Source of the DNA: Lutjanus erythropterus
Lineage: Eukaryota > Chordata > Actinopteri > Lutjaniformes > Lutjanidae
Direction of reading: 5' to 3'
NCBI GenBank assembly: GCA_020091685.1
Contig: CM034607.1
Location: 4,502,630-4,566,629, forward strand
DNA length: 64,000 nt
This document shows, piece by piece, positions 12,061-23,945 of the stretch. Position 1 is the stretch's first letter, and every line of letters starts with the position of its first letter. A model generated the notes under the pieces. It worked only from the letters and a program-made list of their open reading frames with translations, was not told where the DNA came from and searched no databases. A program made the position numbers and the translations under genes.

Positions 12061-12169
12061 ACGCACACAGCTGTGAGAAGAGAGGCACTAATCCAATTCC
12101 ATTTTCTATTGGAATTAGGCCAGATGCCCCTGTCGGTTTCTTGTATTACTTTTACTTTCATCATTTACA

Positions 12170-12223
12170 CACAGAGAGAAAGCCAGAGAGAGACAGAGAG
12201 AGAGAGGAGGAGAGAGAGCGAGT
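12170..12223. repeat. (GA)n-rich purine tract
   Basis: AGAGAGA-type repeat with GAGGAGG interruptions; C/U-rich in the minus-strand transcript. Confidence 0.85.
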
Positions 12224-12259
12224 GAGCGAGAGTGTGTGTGAGGCACATAAATGTAAGAT

Positions 12260-12545
12260 GAGAGTGTGAGTGGAGTTGTTCATGTGAAACAGCAGCCTGT
12301 TGTAAAGCACCGGGCCTCTGCAGACCTATTTCTTGTCAGCGTGTGTTTGGACACAGAGAGGAATTATGGGAGCGGGCTGGGGAAAGGATGCCGACATGTT
12401 CTCCTGGTTGGATAAAAATAGTCCGGAGAGCGATAGCGTGCTGGGGCCGACGGGGGACAAGAGGTCCAATAAATCGCTCCTCTCGGCACCAAGAGATGGC
12501 CTGATGTGACACGGTGGAGAAATCTGTTTGTGTGTCAGACAGTTT
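12260..12545. promoter_or_regulatory. Candidate conserved non-coding block upstream of the exon
   Basis: Sharp rise in GC and information content, without repeat words. It includes CCAATAAATCG and GGATAAAAATAG (Hox/Cdx-like), a GAATTATGGGAG word and GGCACCAAGAGATGGCC. The frames are closed by stops, so coding is unlikely. It reads like an ultraconserved-type intronic enhancer 0.8-1.1 kb upstream of the exon; no alignment made. Confidence 0.4.
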
Positions 12546-12784
12546 TTTTTTTTTTAAATGCTAATAGTTGCAGAGCAGCACTGTCAGATTTGGTTAAAGT
12601 GCAATATTGATCTTCCTTTATGACAGTTGTATAACAACTTAACTCACTCAGGCACTCAACCTGAATACTGCAAACATGCAAGCTTTCAGTAAAACTTCAA
12701 CCCACAGGAAAAACTTGAAACGCCTTCAAAAACTTTCGGTCTCGTTTCCGCCAATTATCACACTACTGAGACTGGTGAGACAGA
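12546..12784. other. Intronic DNA, nothing recognised
   Basis: Begins with a 13-base poly-T; otherwise ordinary AT-rich sequence. Confidence 0.4.
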
Positions 12785-12990
12785 CAGTATAGACCATAAT
12801 ATACTAACTGACAGGCTGAAACAGCTGTCAGTGGTTCTGGTCTCAAATGATTTGTCTTGTACCACTTTCGTTTTCTGTCACAATGTAAATTATTCCCAGT
12901 GTCTACTGGTGTGCCTCAAGGCTCCGTACTTGGTCCTATACTGTTTTCTATTTATGAGTTACCAAAGGATGTACCAAATCATTCAAACCT
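12785..12990 (+). pseudogene. LINE reverse-transcriptase fragment (central RT motif)
   Basis: The plus strand reads IDHNILTDRLKQLSV and then, in another frame after indels, TGVPQGSVLGPILFSIYEL. These are hallmark motifs of non-LTR reverse transcriptases of the L2/CR1/Rex type: the segment after the first catalytic Asp, and the VPQGS block. The fragment is frameshifted, lacks the YADD region, and is clearly dead. It may or may not come from the same insertion as the LINE fragment at 18745. Confidence 0.75.
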
Positions 12991-14039
12991 TCATTCACAA
13001 TGCTGTCATTAGAATTTAAAATAAATGTTTTTATTCTTCACAGCTTTTTTTTGCATATCTATTTATTCTGTTTAAACCAAACACGTCTCCCCTTTCCCTC
13101 ATTTAATCTGATGAATCACTTCAAATTGAGGATTTTGTTCAAGGATTTTTTTTTAGGGTAATGACATCGTAAAATATGATGACAGGCATTCAAAGCTTAG
13201 ATCATAAACCTCAACAGAAGCTTTGAATGTAAAAAAAATCATTTTATCCAGATGATACCCTGCTTTACTTTTCTTTCAGTTTTGACAGTTCGCATTTGAG
13301 ACAGAGCTATTCGACTGTCATTCTGATATGAAATGTGGATGAACCAAAGCCTCGTTTAACTGAGAGTCAACAAAAAGTGTTTCCACTCCTATTGTAGAAA
13401 TATTTAAAGAATAACCTAAGTGTCGAAAACTTGAAATTGCCAAATTAAAAGTTGTAAATAAGTTTTAATGACCCGCTGTAGAGTCCTGCTATCCTGGGCC
13501 CTGCACGTCCTGTGCAATTGTGGTGTTTCCAGTCGGGATGCTTTTGATTGGTCCTCTGTAGAAGTAAACAAGAACATGGCACATGGAATTACGCCTTCTT
13601 AAGTTTCCTTAAGAAACAGCCGTTTCTGAGCCTTCTTTACCAGGGTGGTGACGTGTGAACCAACTGCACTTTTCACCTGCTCACCTCTATGCTAACATGT
13701 GCTAATATGTTAAACTTAAATATAGAGTTTAGCCTTTTCTTCTCCCCTTTTCTTGTCTATTGTAACACAGGCTTTGTGCTCTATTTATTCTATTACTGTT
13801 TGATTACGGTTTTATCCAAACCTATCAGCATTCCAATTTTGTTTGTAAGCACTTTATGAATCTCTGTTTTGTAGCACACTTATGAAATGTTTCATTGGAG
13901 AGTTTAAGTGTTTTATAATGGTCTAATTGCTCTTTTAAAAACAAGAACAAAAGAGTGAAAAAAGACCCCAGCTTTCATTCAATGATTATTGCTTTTTTAA
14001 TTTCCTCTATTATGCTTAACGTACCCTATGTGACAACCC
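12991..14039. other. Intronic DNA, nothing recognised
   Basis: AT-rich; may include further decayed LINE sequence just after 12990. 13470-13690 is more GC-balanced, but no family is recognised. Confidence 0.4.
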
Positions 14040-14790
14040 ATAAAGTTAAGATTGCTCCATGAGCCTGGTTTATCTGAATGAATATCAGCACATAAGAGCA
14101 ACAGTTGGTAAACTCAATCCGCAAACTACCACTGCGGGGCTTGAAAACCCTGTTATTAGTCAAATCCTATTGCAAGGTAGATGTTTAAATTCGCCTTCTA
14201 GGCCTCTTAAGGTTGGCCAACCACTGATTTTTCTCTCCGCTAAGTTCCCACAGTCCAGTCTGCAGCATCTGGAAATGTTTAGACGTCTGCCAGCACCGCC
14301 TCTTTTTTCTCTTCCTGCAGCCTGGTACAACCCGCTCTGACAGGAGGACAGATTTGAGATCCAGTAGATAAAGATCTGTATTTTTACCACCTGCCTGGGC
14401 CTGTTAATATGATGGCGGGGAGACAGACCTTCAGGATTCGCCTCTGTAAATCTGCAACTTGACTGTCTTTATTATCAGTAGCTCGGGAGGTATCTTTTAG
14501 GATCTTGGATCTGCTTCAAATTTACTAAAAGTCATACCAGAGGAGAAAGAGCGCTGTTTATAACGAAGGCTGAATGACGATGATGGAACCAGCTATTTCC
14601 CACGGTGTCAATTTCCACACTGTAAGCCATTAATAATGAGCCCGGAGCACTATGAGCACCCCGCCAGAGGAGCACCATAATTAAGGCGAGGCAGTTTCTG
14701 TATCTTTTAGCTCCCTTGCAACAGTGAATTCTTAATACAGCCTGGGACTGACCACTGGAAAATAAAATGTCCACATCAACAGCAAAAGGT
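14040..14790. promoter_or_regulatory. Candidate conserved non-coding block
   Basis: Repeat-free, with many AT-rich homeodomain-type words embedded in GC-balanced sequence: CCATTAATAATGAG near 14626, CCATAATTAAGGCG near 14674, AGCGCTGTTTATAACG near 14549, and GATAAAGATCTG. Overlapping frames on both strands at 14059-14390 and a minus frame at 14532-14774 have no known protein features. Inferred by texture only. Confidence 0.4.
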
Positions 14791-15736
14791 AAATTGTCCC
14801 TTGCACTTATTTATTTGTTTTAATACCACCGAGGGCGGTTGTTTTGCAGAAAAATGTAAATGTGTGAATATTTCCTAAATAACCAGAAGCAAGCTGTTGT
14901 CCACCCCATCACACACTGACAGCAGATGCATCATTGGCTGAACTGAAAGCAGTTTGCTATGCTATGCACGCTAAATGCTAGTTAATTCCCTGAAAACTTG
15001 ACACAACTGACACGCTTGTTTTCCATCTGTTAAATGTCAGGCTTTAATAAATCAATAAAATTAGATGTAAAATGTTTGTGTTTGATGCATTTAGGTTGAT
15101 AAAGTAGCAGATGGCTGATATATAGTTATCTTATTGTAAAAATTGATAGCCTGATAACTGTTCAAACTCATATTTAGAAAGTCACCAGCTGCACAAGTTA
15201 GCATAGCTGTGTTGCACCCTTGATTGCCAGAGCATAGACTGGTCCACAAGAGAGGTCAAGTTTGCAGACAGCTGTGAGGCAGGAGTTGCTGGGACAAATA
15301 TATCTCTCAAATAAACTGTCAGAATTTATCCAGCTGTTGACAAATTGTCCAATTTAGCAAGCTAGCTAGCACAGTGCCACTGTGACTGACGAGTGCTTGT
15401 GTGTTTCCAGCTGGCTACTGTACTAGACATGATCTGCCAATGAAATTTGTTTTGCCACTTTCTAGTATTGGGCTTTTAGACCGAATCCTAGAGCGGTTTA
15501 GGTAATCAAATTTTAATCTGTACCTTTTTGGGAAAAATGTTAAAGATATATGAAATACAGGTATTTTAAAATACAGCACCACTCGAGAACTGACATATTT
15601 CAAAGAAGATTGCTGTATTGGGCTACAAACTATTAAAACACTTTGTAACTTAGCAGAAGGAATGATACACTCATTTTTACATTAAATTCCTCACAAATTA
15701 ACACAATTTTACCTTAATTCTAATTCTAATGCACAT
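14791..15736. other. Intronic DNA, nothing recognised
   Basis: Contains GCTATGCTATGC and GCTAGCTAGC micro-repeats; no family recognised. Confidence 0.4.
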
Positions 15737-16055
15737 TTGGGCAGCAGCTAATGATTATTTTCATTATTGATTAATCGGTTGAATATTTCCACAATTGATC
15801 ATCTAGAAGAAAAAAAAACTGAGAATAATCTTAATCAGACTTTTCCAGAGTCCAAAGTGACGTCTCCAAATTGCTTCTTTTGTCCAACCAGCAGAGACTC
15901 TTCATCAAATGACAAAGAAAAGCAGCACATCATCACATTTAAGAAGCTGGAACCAACAAAAGTTTGACATTTTTTGCTTGAAACATGACTGAAATGAGTA
16001 ATTGATTATCAAAATAGTTGGCAGTTAATTTTCTTTTAATCCACTAATTGCTGTA
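15737..16055 (+). mobile_element. hAT-like MITE, family A, copy 2 (ends decayed)
   Basis: Carries the family-A order of words: GGGCAGCAGCTAATGATTATTTTC at the left (one or more changes from GGGCTGCAACTAACG), a central CCAAATTGCTTCTTTTGTCC, AAGAAGCTGGAACCA, and TTATCAAAATAGTTGGC before the right end. The right terminal repeat is eroded (CTAATTGCTGTATTGC). Confidence 0.7.
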
Positions 16056-16850
16056 TTGCACATGCAATAATATAAATATGAAGCAGCTTCTAGAGCTGAA
16101 CCTTGTGCAACTTGAGAAGAGACAGTTCAGTTGAGACATTTACCAGTTTAATTAACCTCAGAAAAAAAGTGTGACACCTCTGTAACTAATTGGAACCACA
16201 GACTTCAGTGTCTACATAAAATGAAAAGGTTTTCATATGTTTTATCAGGAACAAAAACATTCGTAACCTGGAAAAGAAACCCATGGTGGAACATAATGGA
16301 TTTATTATTTTTGTGTTTGAGGACTGCAAGCTGCCCTGACAATTCCGTATTATCACTGAAACACAATTTCCCGTTGCTGCGCAGCTTTATTCAACAAAAT
16401 GTCAGACTAATTAAAAATTTAATAAACAGAATGAGGATCGGATCGAAATGACTTTATTGGTTAAAACTAATATGTCAGAAACAGAAGACAAATTCAGGCT
16501 AATGGACTTTATAGTCTTATATTCAGAGTGCAGAGATGTTACAGCCTTTATAAAGAATTTATATCATTTCATACTTTGAGGAATATGCACATCTGCTTAC
16601 AACTGCTTATGGCTGCACATTTTTATGGGAAAATTTCTTCCAGGAACTCAAGCACAGTTTTATATTTCTATATATTGTGCTGCTTTTAAATTCAATAATA
16701 TCTTACTCTCACTATTGACTGCTGTGCCACCCAACACCTTTACAGCACAGCTCAGATCACCGACCCCACCATCTCAGACTATCTTTCACCCGTTCCTCCC
16801 TCCCACCTCTTTTGTAGCTCTTCCTGAAAACTATTTTTACTCAGGCAGGG
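16056..16850. other. Intronic DNA, nothing recognised
   Basis: AT-rich; a plus-strand open frame at 16221-16451 has no recognisable features. Confidence 0.4.
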
Positions 16851-16859
16851 CACACACAC

Positions 16860-16908
<49 letters not shown>
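16851..16908. repeat. (CA)n microsatellite
   Basis: About 28 CA units with a single phase slip near 16860. Confidence 0.96.
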
Positions 16909-16910
<2 letters not shown>

Positions 16911-17880
16911 CAACATAAAATACAGGAACTTTCACTGGTGGCTACAGAGGTTTGAGCCTGCTGTGTTGCCTTGCCCAGGGCCACGAGGAAGAGCTCAGCT
17001 AACAGAAAAACTGCAGTCTCGCTTCAGCGCAGAAATGCTGAATGTGACTAATGTTTAAACTGAGTGGGTGTTTGTCAGTTGTGGCTGAGATAGTAGCCAT
17101 AATCTCCTGTGACAGCTTGTTAAGACATCACAGAGAAACAGCAGAATACTAAAGTCACCTAGGGTTGCGCATGTGTCACGTTGCCTTTTTAAAACCTTTA
17201 TTTAGCGAGGAAAAGTCTAGTGAGCTCTGTGCTCCCTGCTGCACACTCACACACATCCACGCAGACACAATCGCAGCCTTGTGCTGCAGCGGCGGCGGCA
17301 GCAGCAGCAGCAGCAGCCGGGGCCTCAGTGTCCCACTCAAGGGCACCTCCACAGCGGTTGTTTAGGGAGCAGAGAGCGGAACTCATTCACTTTTTCTTCA
17401 CATACACTTTTCCAGCCCGTTCAGGGATTTGATGAAATGTTTGGGGATTTGAAATGTTAACCTTCTCTAACCTCAAGGCTACTGCTGATTCCACATTACT
17501 GACTTGGTGATGATACCACAAAAGCTCAAATGTAAGCTTAAGGGATGATGTGTACTTTCTTGAAAATTGCTGATTACAACAGAATGTTTTGTTTTAGTTT
17601 TTTTTTTTTTAAAGCGTATTAACATGCAGACCTTGGCCTTTGTTTAATCCTCAACATATATTAATATTTTTCCTGGTTGTTTTACTGCCTGTGAATACAC
17701 TTGCAGATGCTGCACCACAACAGTCACATCATGATTTCAACTTCAAAATTTCACAGTAAAAGCACAATGTACAGTATAAAAAAATGGTAATTACACATTA
17801 ATTAATAATGAGTCACTTTCAGATGTTAATTAACAATTATGTTTCAATTACATGAATCATAAACATACTCCTTTTGTTGC
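16909..17880. other. Single-copy-looking intron with a (GGC/GCA)n tract
   Basis: 17283-17317 is a mixed GGC/GCA trinucleotide run giving poly-Ala or poly-Ser in adjacent frames on both strands. The frames around it (17165-17432) have no other protein features, so I read it as a short simple repeat within a GC-balanced segment. The rest, to 17880, is AT-rich. Confidence 0.4.
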
Positions 17881-17889
17881 AAATTCTGT

Positions 17890-18490
17890 ACCTTGTAGAG
17901 TTGTAACAATACCAGAATTCTACACTTTTATACAATACCAGAGTAAAAAAATGATCCCCTTTTAAAAGCACAGCAAAAATAATAAATATAAAATAATTGT
18001 TTTCCCTATTATAACCTGGTACTGAAAGTCACTGAACACTGTCTGGTTTTGCTAAAGTAAAAGACAAATTTCAGGCAGAACAATTAAGACTGAATTACAG
18101 TCCTGAGATCATTTTTCTATAGTTTCAGCACATTTAATTAGGGCTGCAAAATTGATTGAAATTTTATCAAAATCACGATATTTGTTAAAATCAAAATGTG
18201 TGTCAAAAAAATGAAATGAATGAATGTGGTGAGGCAGAGACGTCCTGTACTAAAAAACAGATTCTACAGACTTTTACAAAAAACACATCATAGTCATTTT
18301 AACATGTTTTCCAATCAAAATAAGAGTAATGATTATGATAAAAATTAGCATTATATCTAATATCACATTGCAAATCATATTGCAATTGCAAAATCAGTCA
18401 AATAATTGTAAATCGTTCAGCCCTACTTTCAATACTATCAAATGTTAGAACTGTATTGTTTTTAAACATGATAGTTAAAAAGTTTCATCA
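17890..18490. mobile_element. MITE-type repeat with GTTGTAACAATACC end, split by family-B MITE
   Basis: Begins near 17897 (GAGTTGTAACAATACCAGAA), with repeated CAATACCAGA words. The right part, 18425-18520, resumes CAATACTATCAAATG and CTTCAATACTTTTG after the inserted element. Related words occur near 20300-20370. Ends are not defined. Confidence 0.4.
18139..18424. mobile_element. hAT-like MITE, family B, copy 1
   Basis: Left end TAGGGCTGCAAAATTG; right end, reverse-complemented, TAGGGCTGAACGATTT. Flanks 18131-18138 (CATTTAAT) and 18425-18432 (CTTTCAAT) match at 6 of 8. The interior has the family-B words: TCATAGTCATTTTAACATG, and repeated GCAATTGC/ATTGCAA near the end. No coding capacity. 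Confidence 0.82.
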
Positions 18491-18744
18491 CTTCAATACT
18501 TTTGACAACTTTAGTACCCTGTTCAAACCTGAAGAGGTCAAACCAGGACAGATAACATCTTGAAGCAGAGAACTTCTCAGCTGTAGTTTTACTTTCTGCT
18601 TCCAACTTGTAAAACAAGCCTTTGATTTTCTGAATCATACATTTATGCTCAAAAGGCATGTGGAATCAGGTGAATGCTCCCGGCTCTGGTTCATTCCTGA
18701 GGTTCAATTTTCCCATATAGCACTGCACACATCATCTGGTGCAG

Positions 18745-19190
18745 ATCAACACAATGTATGACTCAGATCGACTACTGCAGCTCCCTCTACTCCGCTATCA
18801 TCCAGTCATCCATGTCCTGTCCGCAACTCCTTCAGAATGCACATCACCCCCATACTGGCTTTCAGCTCGCCATCAAATCAATTTTAAGATCCTCCTGTTT
18901 GTTTTTAAACCTCTTAATGGCCTGACGCCCCCCTACATATCCAACATCCTCAGCCCCCACTCTATATCCTGATCTCTCTGTTCCTCCAACACTGGCCTCA
19001 TAGTCATCCCACAATCCTATTACAAACTCAGTGGTCATCATGCCTTTAAGGTCACGGCCTCTAAACTTTGGAACACTACCACTCTTTCTTAGATCAGCCC
19101 CTTCCCTCGGCTCATTTAAAACTGATCTGAAAACCAACTACATACCTGTTCTTTAGCATTTATGTCCACCTGAATTTAGTCCTCCTGTCT
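18745..19190 (+). pseudogene. LINE (L2/CR1-type) reverse-transcriptase C-terminal fragment
   Basis: Plus-strand translations in shifting frames give DYCSSLYSAIIQ, QLLQNA, INFKILLFVFKPLNGLTPPY, then LWNTT-like and SAPSLGSFKTDLKT. This is the familiar C-terminal region downstream of the RT palm in fish L2/CR1 elements (ARLL, FKILLLVFKALNG, APPYL, FKSHLKT blocks). Several frameshifts and stops show it is a relic. Confidence 0.85.
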
Positions 19191-20394
19191 GTTTTATTCT
19201 GTTGACTGTCATTGTTCTGTCTGTGTTTCTGCAAATCTTTAACATACCTTTAAAAATTGGAATCGATGTGTAGGTAGCGTGAACATCCACTGACAATTTT
19301 GGGTTTATCTTGTGTGTTTTAATACAAAAAACACACAAAAAAACAATGCTTCAAAGCAAATATAAACTGGCACCAAATAGACAGAAACCATCAGTCAACA
19401 GCTCTAATGAGAATTGTATATCACGTTTCACTAGGGGACTATGTTAGGGGACTATGGCTCTGGCACATCACAGAGTCATATTTCAGGTCTGGTCAAAGAA
19501 ATCCCGAACGCAGAAATTGTGAAGAACAGTTTACCGGTCTAACTCCACAATGCAGTGCTACATAATTTTCAGTCTTTTCACATGTTTTCCTCAACTATTT
19601 TCTAATAGAAATAATGTAGAAAAACTGAACTGAATTTACTTTACACACTTAAAATGTGCAAAAAGCCCTCATACACATGCTGAAATAATTTTTTTCCTAT
19701 TTGAAACCTCTCAACAATTTGAAATGACATCATGTCCTTTGCAAAGTCCACATTTTCACTGATGCAAAACAAAGCCATGTTGTTGCTGCGTCTTTGTCTG
19801 GGAGACCGATGCTAAGTTTGGTTAATGCCGGACTATTTTTTGTGAGTTCTCAAAGTGCAGCAATCAAACAGTTTTAATGATGAATAAAAGATGACATGGT
19901 AATACTAAACGTCAAGAATTTTTTTTTATCATGGTTTATTGTGCAAACTGTAAATCCTTTTATTCCTGACTTGTATATTTTATTGTTCTTTGGTTTTTAC
20001 CACTGTACAGCACAAGTTATTACAATTCATTCTTTGTCTGGGTAACATATGACCAAATTTCAAGCAAGTGACTGGTGGCTTTTGTCAGTGGTTTATTTGG
20101 TCTATTCTACTGGTCTACAGGTGGCATTAACACACCAAGATATACTCAACGCACCAACAAAGGCAGGGAAGAAGAAGACTGAGCTTGTCAACATGGACAT
20201 GAACATGTAAACAATGCTGGATTTGAAAGTAATAAAAAAAAATCAGCTTTGTTTTAAGAAGAAGGAAACACATTTCTTAGAGCTCACACACACTAAGGTT
20301 GTAAAAAGTATTGATACTTTTCTAATACTATGAGTTTAAACTGATGCAACATTTCTAATTATAGTATTGAAAGTAGAGATGCCATAAAACAAAA
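19191..20394. other. Intronic DNA with minor repeat fragments
   Basis: 19191-19330 may be the LINE 3' untranslated remnant. 20085-20215 (GGCATTAACACACC ... GAAGAAGAAGACTGAGC) resembles a fish dispersed repeat with a GAAGAAG motif. The rest is unrecognised. Confidence 0.35.
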
Positions 20395-20590
20395 TGATCA
20401 AAGTGTGCTTTCAAGACCACAGCTCTGCACCAAAGACCAAAGATTTAACTTTTGGAAACTAAGAATTTTTGTACCAAATTTTGTGCCAATCCATCTGAAA
20501 CACAAGTGGCAGATGTCGTCTGTAGTCAGGTGATCAACAAAGTCATTAAGATTCATCTTCATCCAAAATGGAAATAAACTAATCAACAGA
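20395..20590 (-). repeat. Dispersed repeat F, minus-strand fragment
   Basis: Reverse-complemented, it gives the words GGATTGGCACAAAATTTGGT and TTAATGACTTTG, matching the repeat at 22684-23130 in opposite orientation. Boundaries are approximate. Confidence 0.6.
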
Positions 20591-21714
20591 TAGAAATTGG
20601 AATCTCATTGATCGAACACGATCTGACAGGAAAATCCTGCTGCTCTGTACGACTGCTGTGCTGCATGAATCAACACTTTTAATTCAGTTATTTCAACACA
20701 GCATGCTTTTTTTGCACATTTCTTCAGTGAAGTTTTTTCCCTTTAAAATGTGAAAGCCTGTTTTTATTTTAATCAGTATGGAAATCTTGCTTCTTTTGTT
20801 TGCAAAATTTCATAAATTACACTGACAGCTGAATACAATCGCTGCTCTACAAAAAAGCAGAGAAAAGAGAAAATGAGGGAGGAAAAAAAAATGAAAGCAG
20901 GCTCTCCGGCTCTGTCCTGCTTTGGGAAAAGACCTCTGGGACAGACTCCAGCTCTATGAAGCCACAATAATAAACACTCTTTAAAAATCTCTGTGCCATG
21001 TCGAGACCAGCGGAGCCGCATTCCACCAACACACACACACATACACTCACATATAGAGTGATACTTACAGTGAGGAGGAGGGCAGCACAAACAAGAGAGT
21101 TTGCAGTTTAAACAAGGGAGTTAAAGGACAAACTGATGAGCAAGTGGACTCAGCTTCATCATCCTCCACTCCTCTCATCAGCCCGACTCTCCTTGGGCTG
21201 ACAGACAGACAACAGGTCCACAGAGCTGGACAGAAGACTATACATATGGAACAGGAGGATAAAGGGCATCGATTGCTTAACATCTCCAAAGGCCAAGATG
21301 TGCTTTCTCTTAATCTTTATTCTTTATCTCCAGTCAGTGAGTGAACACTTTGGCTAATAATAATTTGTTACTGACAACATGAAAGTCATCCATTGGTTTA
21401 ATTGTAGTAGTAGTTGATAACACCAAAGATAAAAAGTCTGACCTGGTCTAATTACTCATTTCCACCTGTTATTAGATGGATACAATCCAGTTTGATTAGC
21501 CATGTATTCAGCAACATATTTTTGTGTGCATTCTGAAGTAACACATCAGAAACAGTTGATAAGAAACTGCAAAGTTCGAGAAAACTTCCTCAATTTCACA
21601 AAAAACTTCTTACGCTTGCTTTAGTTGGTGTTGTTTGTATGATGTTTGCATTTATTCTGAATAAATTCAGAGGTAGACATCCATGATCGCTCCACACAGA
21701 TAAGCAGCACATTC
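20591..21714. other. Mostly single-copy-looking intron
   Basis: 20880-21350 is GC-balanced and open in several frames on both strands. The frames conflict and lack protein motifs. 21140-21240 might be a conserved non-coding segment, but I have no strong ground. Confidence 0.35.
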
Positions 21715-21970
21715 AATCTGAAAACGTTGTGCACCATTTTGTTACGGTTTCCAGATTGAACAGCGCGTTTCTTCAAAACAATGTGCAACAGGCTTTAAGA
21801 TTCGTTTTCTCTCATTTGGTGGATGTACCACAGGTGTTACCCGATCATCAGCAATGTGGATGTAAACTAAGAAGGCGTTGCAGTGCAGTGCACTCGCATA
21901 CACAACAGGGTTTTCAATGCAGTTGCTGTTTAAATATACGTTTTGCTAAGTTTTGTCTGGGCTGAGCGTG
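21715..21970 (+). repeat. Dispersed repeat fragment (TTTTGTTACGGTTTCC type)
   Basis: TTTGTTACGGTTTCCAGATT and TACCACAGGTGTTACCCGAT are words I associate with an abundant fish repeat. The plus-strand open frame at 21729-21965 lies wholly within it and is not gene-like. Confidence 0.4.
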
Positions 21971-22683
21971 ACCCTAATAGAACCTTCCTAACAGAAATGC
22001 CAGATTTCCATCCTGTTTTCTACACTGTTTTCCAATGTTTGAGGTTCCAAGTCCTACTAATCGCATAACCGTAGTGGATGGATACTAGGGTTGGGTCAAC
22101 AGATGATAACATCATCCACCACTGGACTTTAAAGCATTCTGGATTTGAGGTAGTGTGTCCCCTCAGAGTTGCCATAGAGTTGTTCCTGAAGTTCAGTTTG
22201 TGACATGCAGGAGAGAAAAGAAAAAGAAAAAGAAAAAAAAGAAGCTGTTGCTGTTTTTCATATCTTCTTATTAAACACAACTAAGTTACAGACATGTGGT
22301 GTTGAGACAAAGACCTTTTTAGACCCAGCAAACAATATCATCATCCAAGACAATGTTTCACTGCGGACATCGTCGCATGCCAATTTTGTAGACATCACCC
22401 AACCATAAAGGAAACAAGCATTTATTTGCATTTTTTACATATATACCAATTTGCTCAAAATTTGGTTAAAATTTGCAACACACTCTGTTAGAAACACAGC
22501 TGATGACTGCAAACTTCACGTACCAGTAATCAACTCTACACTAGTTTTATGAAGATCTCAATATAAACTTGATAGACTTTATGAACACATTATTATTCTT
22601 GTTCTAACTGTCATTTCATCCTTACACATGACAAATTTTAGGCAAACATGTAATCTTTACAATGTTTTTAGCCAGATAACAGC
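21971..22683. other. Intronic DNA with an A/G-rich microsatellite
   Basis: 22208-22242 is a degenerate (GAAAAA)n purine run. Otherwise nothing is recognised. Confidence 0.45.
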
Positions 22684-23130
22684 ATGGCTCTAGGGATGGC
22701 AATGCCACTGAGTCAGTCCACTTTGGTCCACACTCAAACATGGCTTGGTATCAAGTTTGGTTCTTACGCTCCTGCTTTCCAGGAAACGTTTCATAAAAAC
22801 TCTGGTGACCCTCAGACTTGTCCTCTCTCGGTACTGGTTGACATTTTTTGGACTTCACATATCTGATGGACAGTCAGGAAATATGGCACAGATGGATTGG
22901 CACAAAATTTGGTACAGACGTTCATGGTACCAAATGGTTGAATTTTAATAACTTTGGTGATGCGCCATCAAGAGGTCAACATTTCAACCTGTCCAATATC
23001 TGCAAAACTAATACCATTCCCATCAGCTGCAGCTTTACTTTATTGATGGTAGCAGAGAAACATTATGCTGCTAAACATCAGCATTGTAGCATGGTTATGT
23101 TAGCATTTAGCTCAAAGCACAGCTGTGCCA
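22684..23130 (+). repeat. Dispersed repeat F
   Basis: Begins GGCTCTAGGGATGGCAATGCC and runs through GGATTGGCACAAAATTTGGT, AATAACTTTGGTGATGCGCC, CTGCTAAACATCAGCATTG and ATGTTAGCATTTAGCTCAAA to GCACAGCTGTGCC. This is the recognisable order of a very abundant percomorph repeat. The 147-codon open frame at 22848-23291 is read-through of the repeat, not a gene. Confidence 0.75.
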
Positions 23131-23754
23131 GCTGTATTGAGTGTAGAGATCCAGAAACAAAGGTAAGTGGAATTAAGATGTTTTTTTTGTCTGTTTTTGT
23201 ACTGATGATTAAATGTGAGTCACATAAAACAGCCAGTTGCCAAGATTTTTTCATGACAAAATACAAGTCTTTGCGGATTAGGGAAAAGTAAAAATCAAAA
23301 GTCTTCAAATGAAAAAGAATGACTTCCAGGAGAGGAACAAACTGTTGGCACAAAAACACAAGCTATTAGCCGCTTTGCTCCAAAAATCAGTCGCACTCTT
23401 CAAAGACCTCTAACTACAGAGCCCTGTAGATCTGTAATGTGTGCGCACAACTTAATATCTCTTGTCCACAAGATCCATATCTTGTGTGCATAAGATCTTA
23501 AATTGTGCACCATAAATATTATCATTCTGGACTTTGGGGGCTCTGTACACAACAGTCTAACTGATACTGCACAATAGGGTTTCCAAAAGTCGTGCAGGCA
23601 TGTTAAGCACAACAAACCAGTGATTCCTAATACTGTTAACTTGTAATTCTTTGGCCTGAGAACAGCTAAAACATCAGCTATAAGCAGCTCGACAAAGCTT
23701 ACAAACCTGCAGTAGTCACAGCCTCGGTGAAACAGCTGTGGTTTGAACAGTTCC
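23131..23754. other. Intronic DNA with a short repeat-like segment
   Basis: 23400-23540 contains repeated inverted CTTGTGYRCAWAAGAT words (ATCTCTTGTCCACAAGAT, ATCTTGTGTGCATAAGAT) and looks like part of a MITE. The minus-strand frame 23400-23756 overlaps it. Confidence 0.35.
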
Positions 23755-23945
23755 ACTTGATTTCAGCCTGGAGCAGCAGTCTCTTGAATAAGCAGTGGCT
23801 CTGTGACCTCTGCGCTCAAAGTGGCATCATTTATCATTTTCCCCTGTGGGTGTATCAATGATTGCGTTAGCTAATCAATTCAGCTAATGAGGCTGAGTGA
23901 CACAGAGAAGCCCTGACTGTCCATCTCTGTCAAGTTACATACACT
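23755..23945. promoter_or_regulatory. Candidate conserved non-coding element
   Basis: Short, repeat-free and rich in paired homeodomain-like words: TATCAATGATTGCG, GCTAATCAATTCAGCTAATGAG (PBX/TALE- and TAAT-like) and TGTGACCTCTGCG. A good enhancer-like texture; untested. Confidence 0.4.

Noticed and set aside
11661-12164. Cys-Val and Thr-His repeat proteins around the CA tracts
   Set aside because: Pure translation of (CA)n/(TG)n microsatellites.
17165-17432. Poly-Ala/poly-Ser frames on both strands around 17283-17317
   Set aside because: Produced by a GGC/GCA trinucleotide run; no flanking protein features or splice sites.
22848-23291. 147-codon open frame on the plus strand, the longest in the window
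   Set aside because: Its first half lies in an abundant dispersed repeat (22684-23130) and the translation has no domain character.
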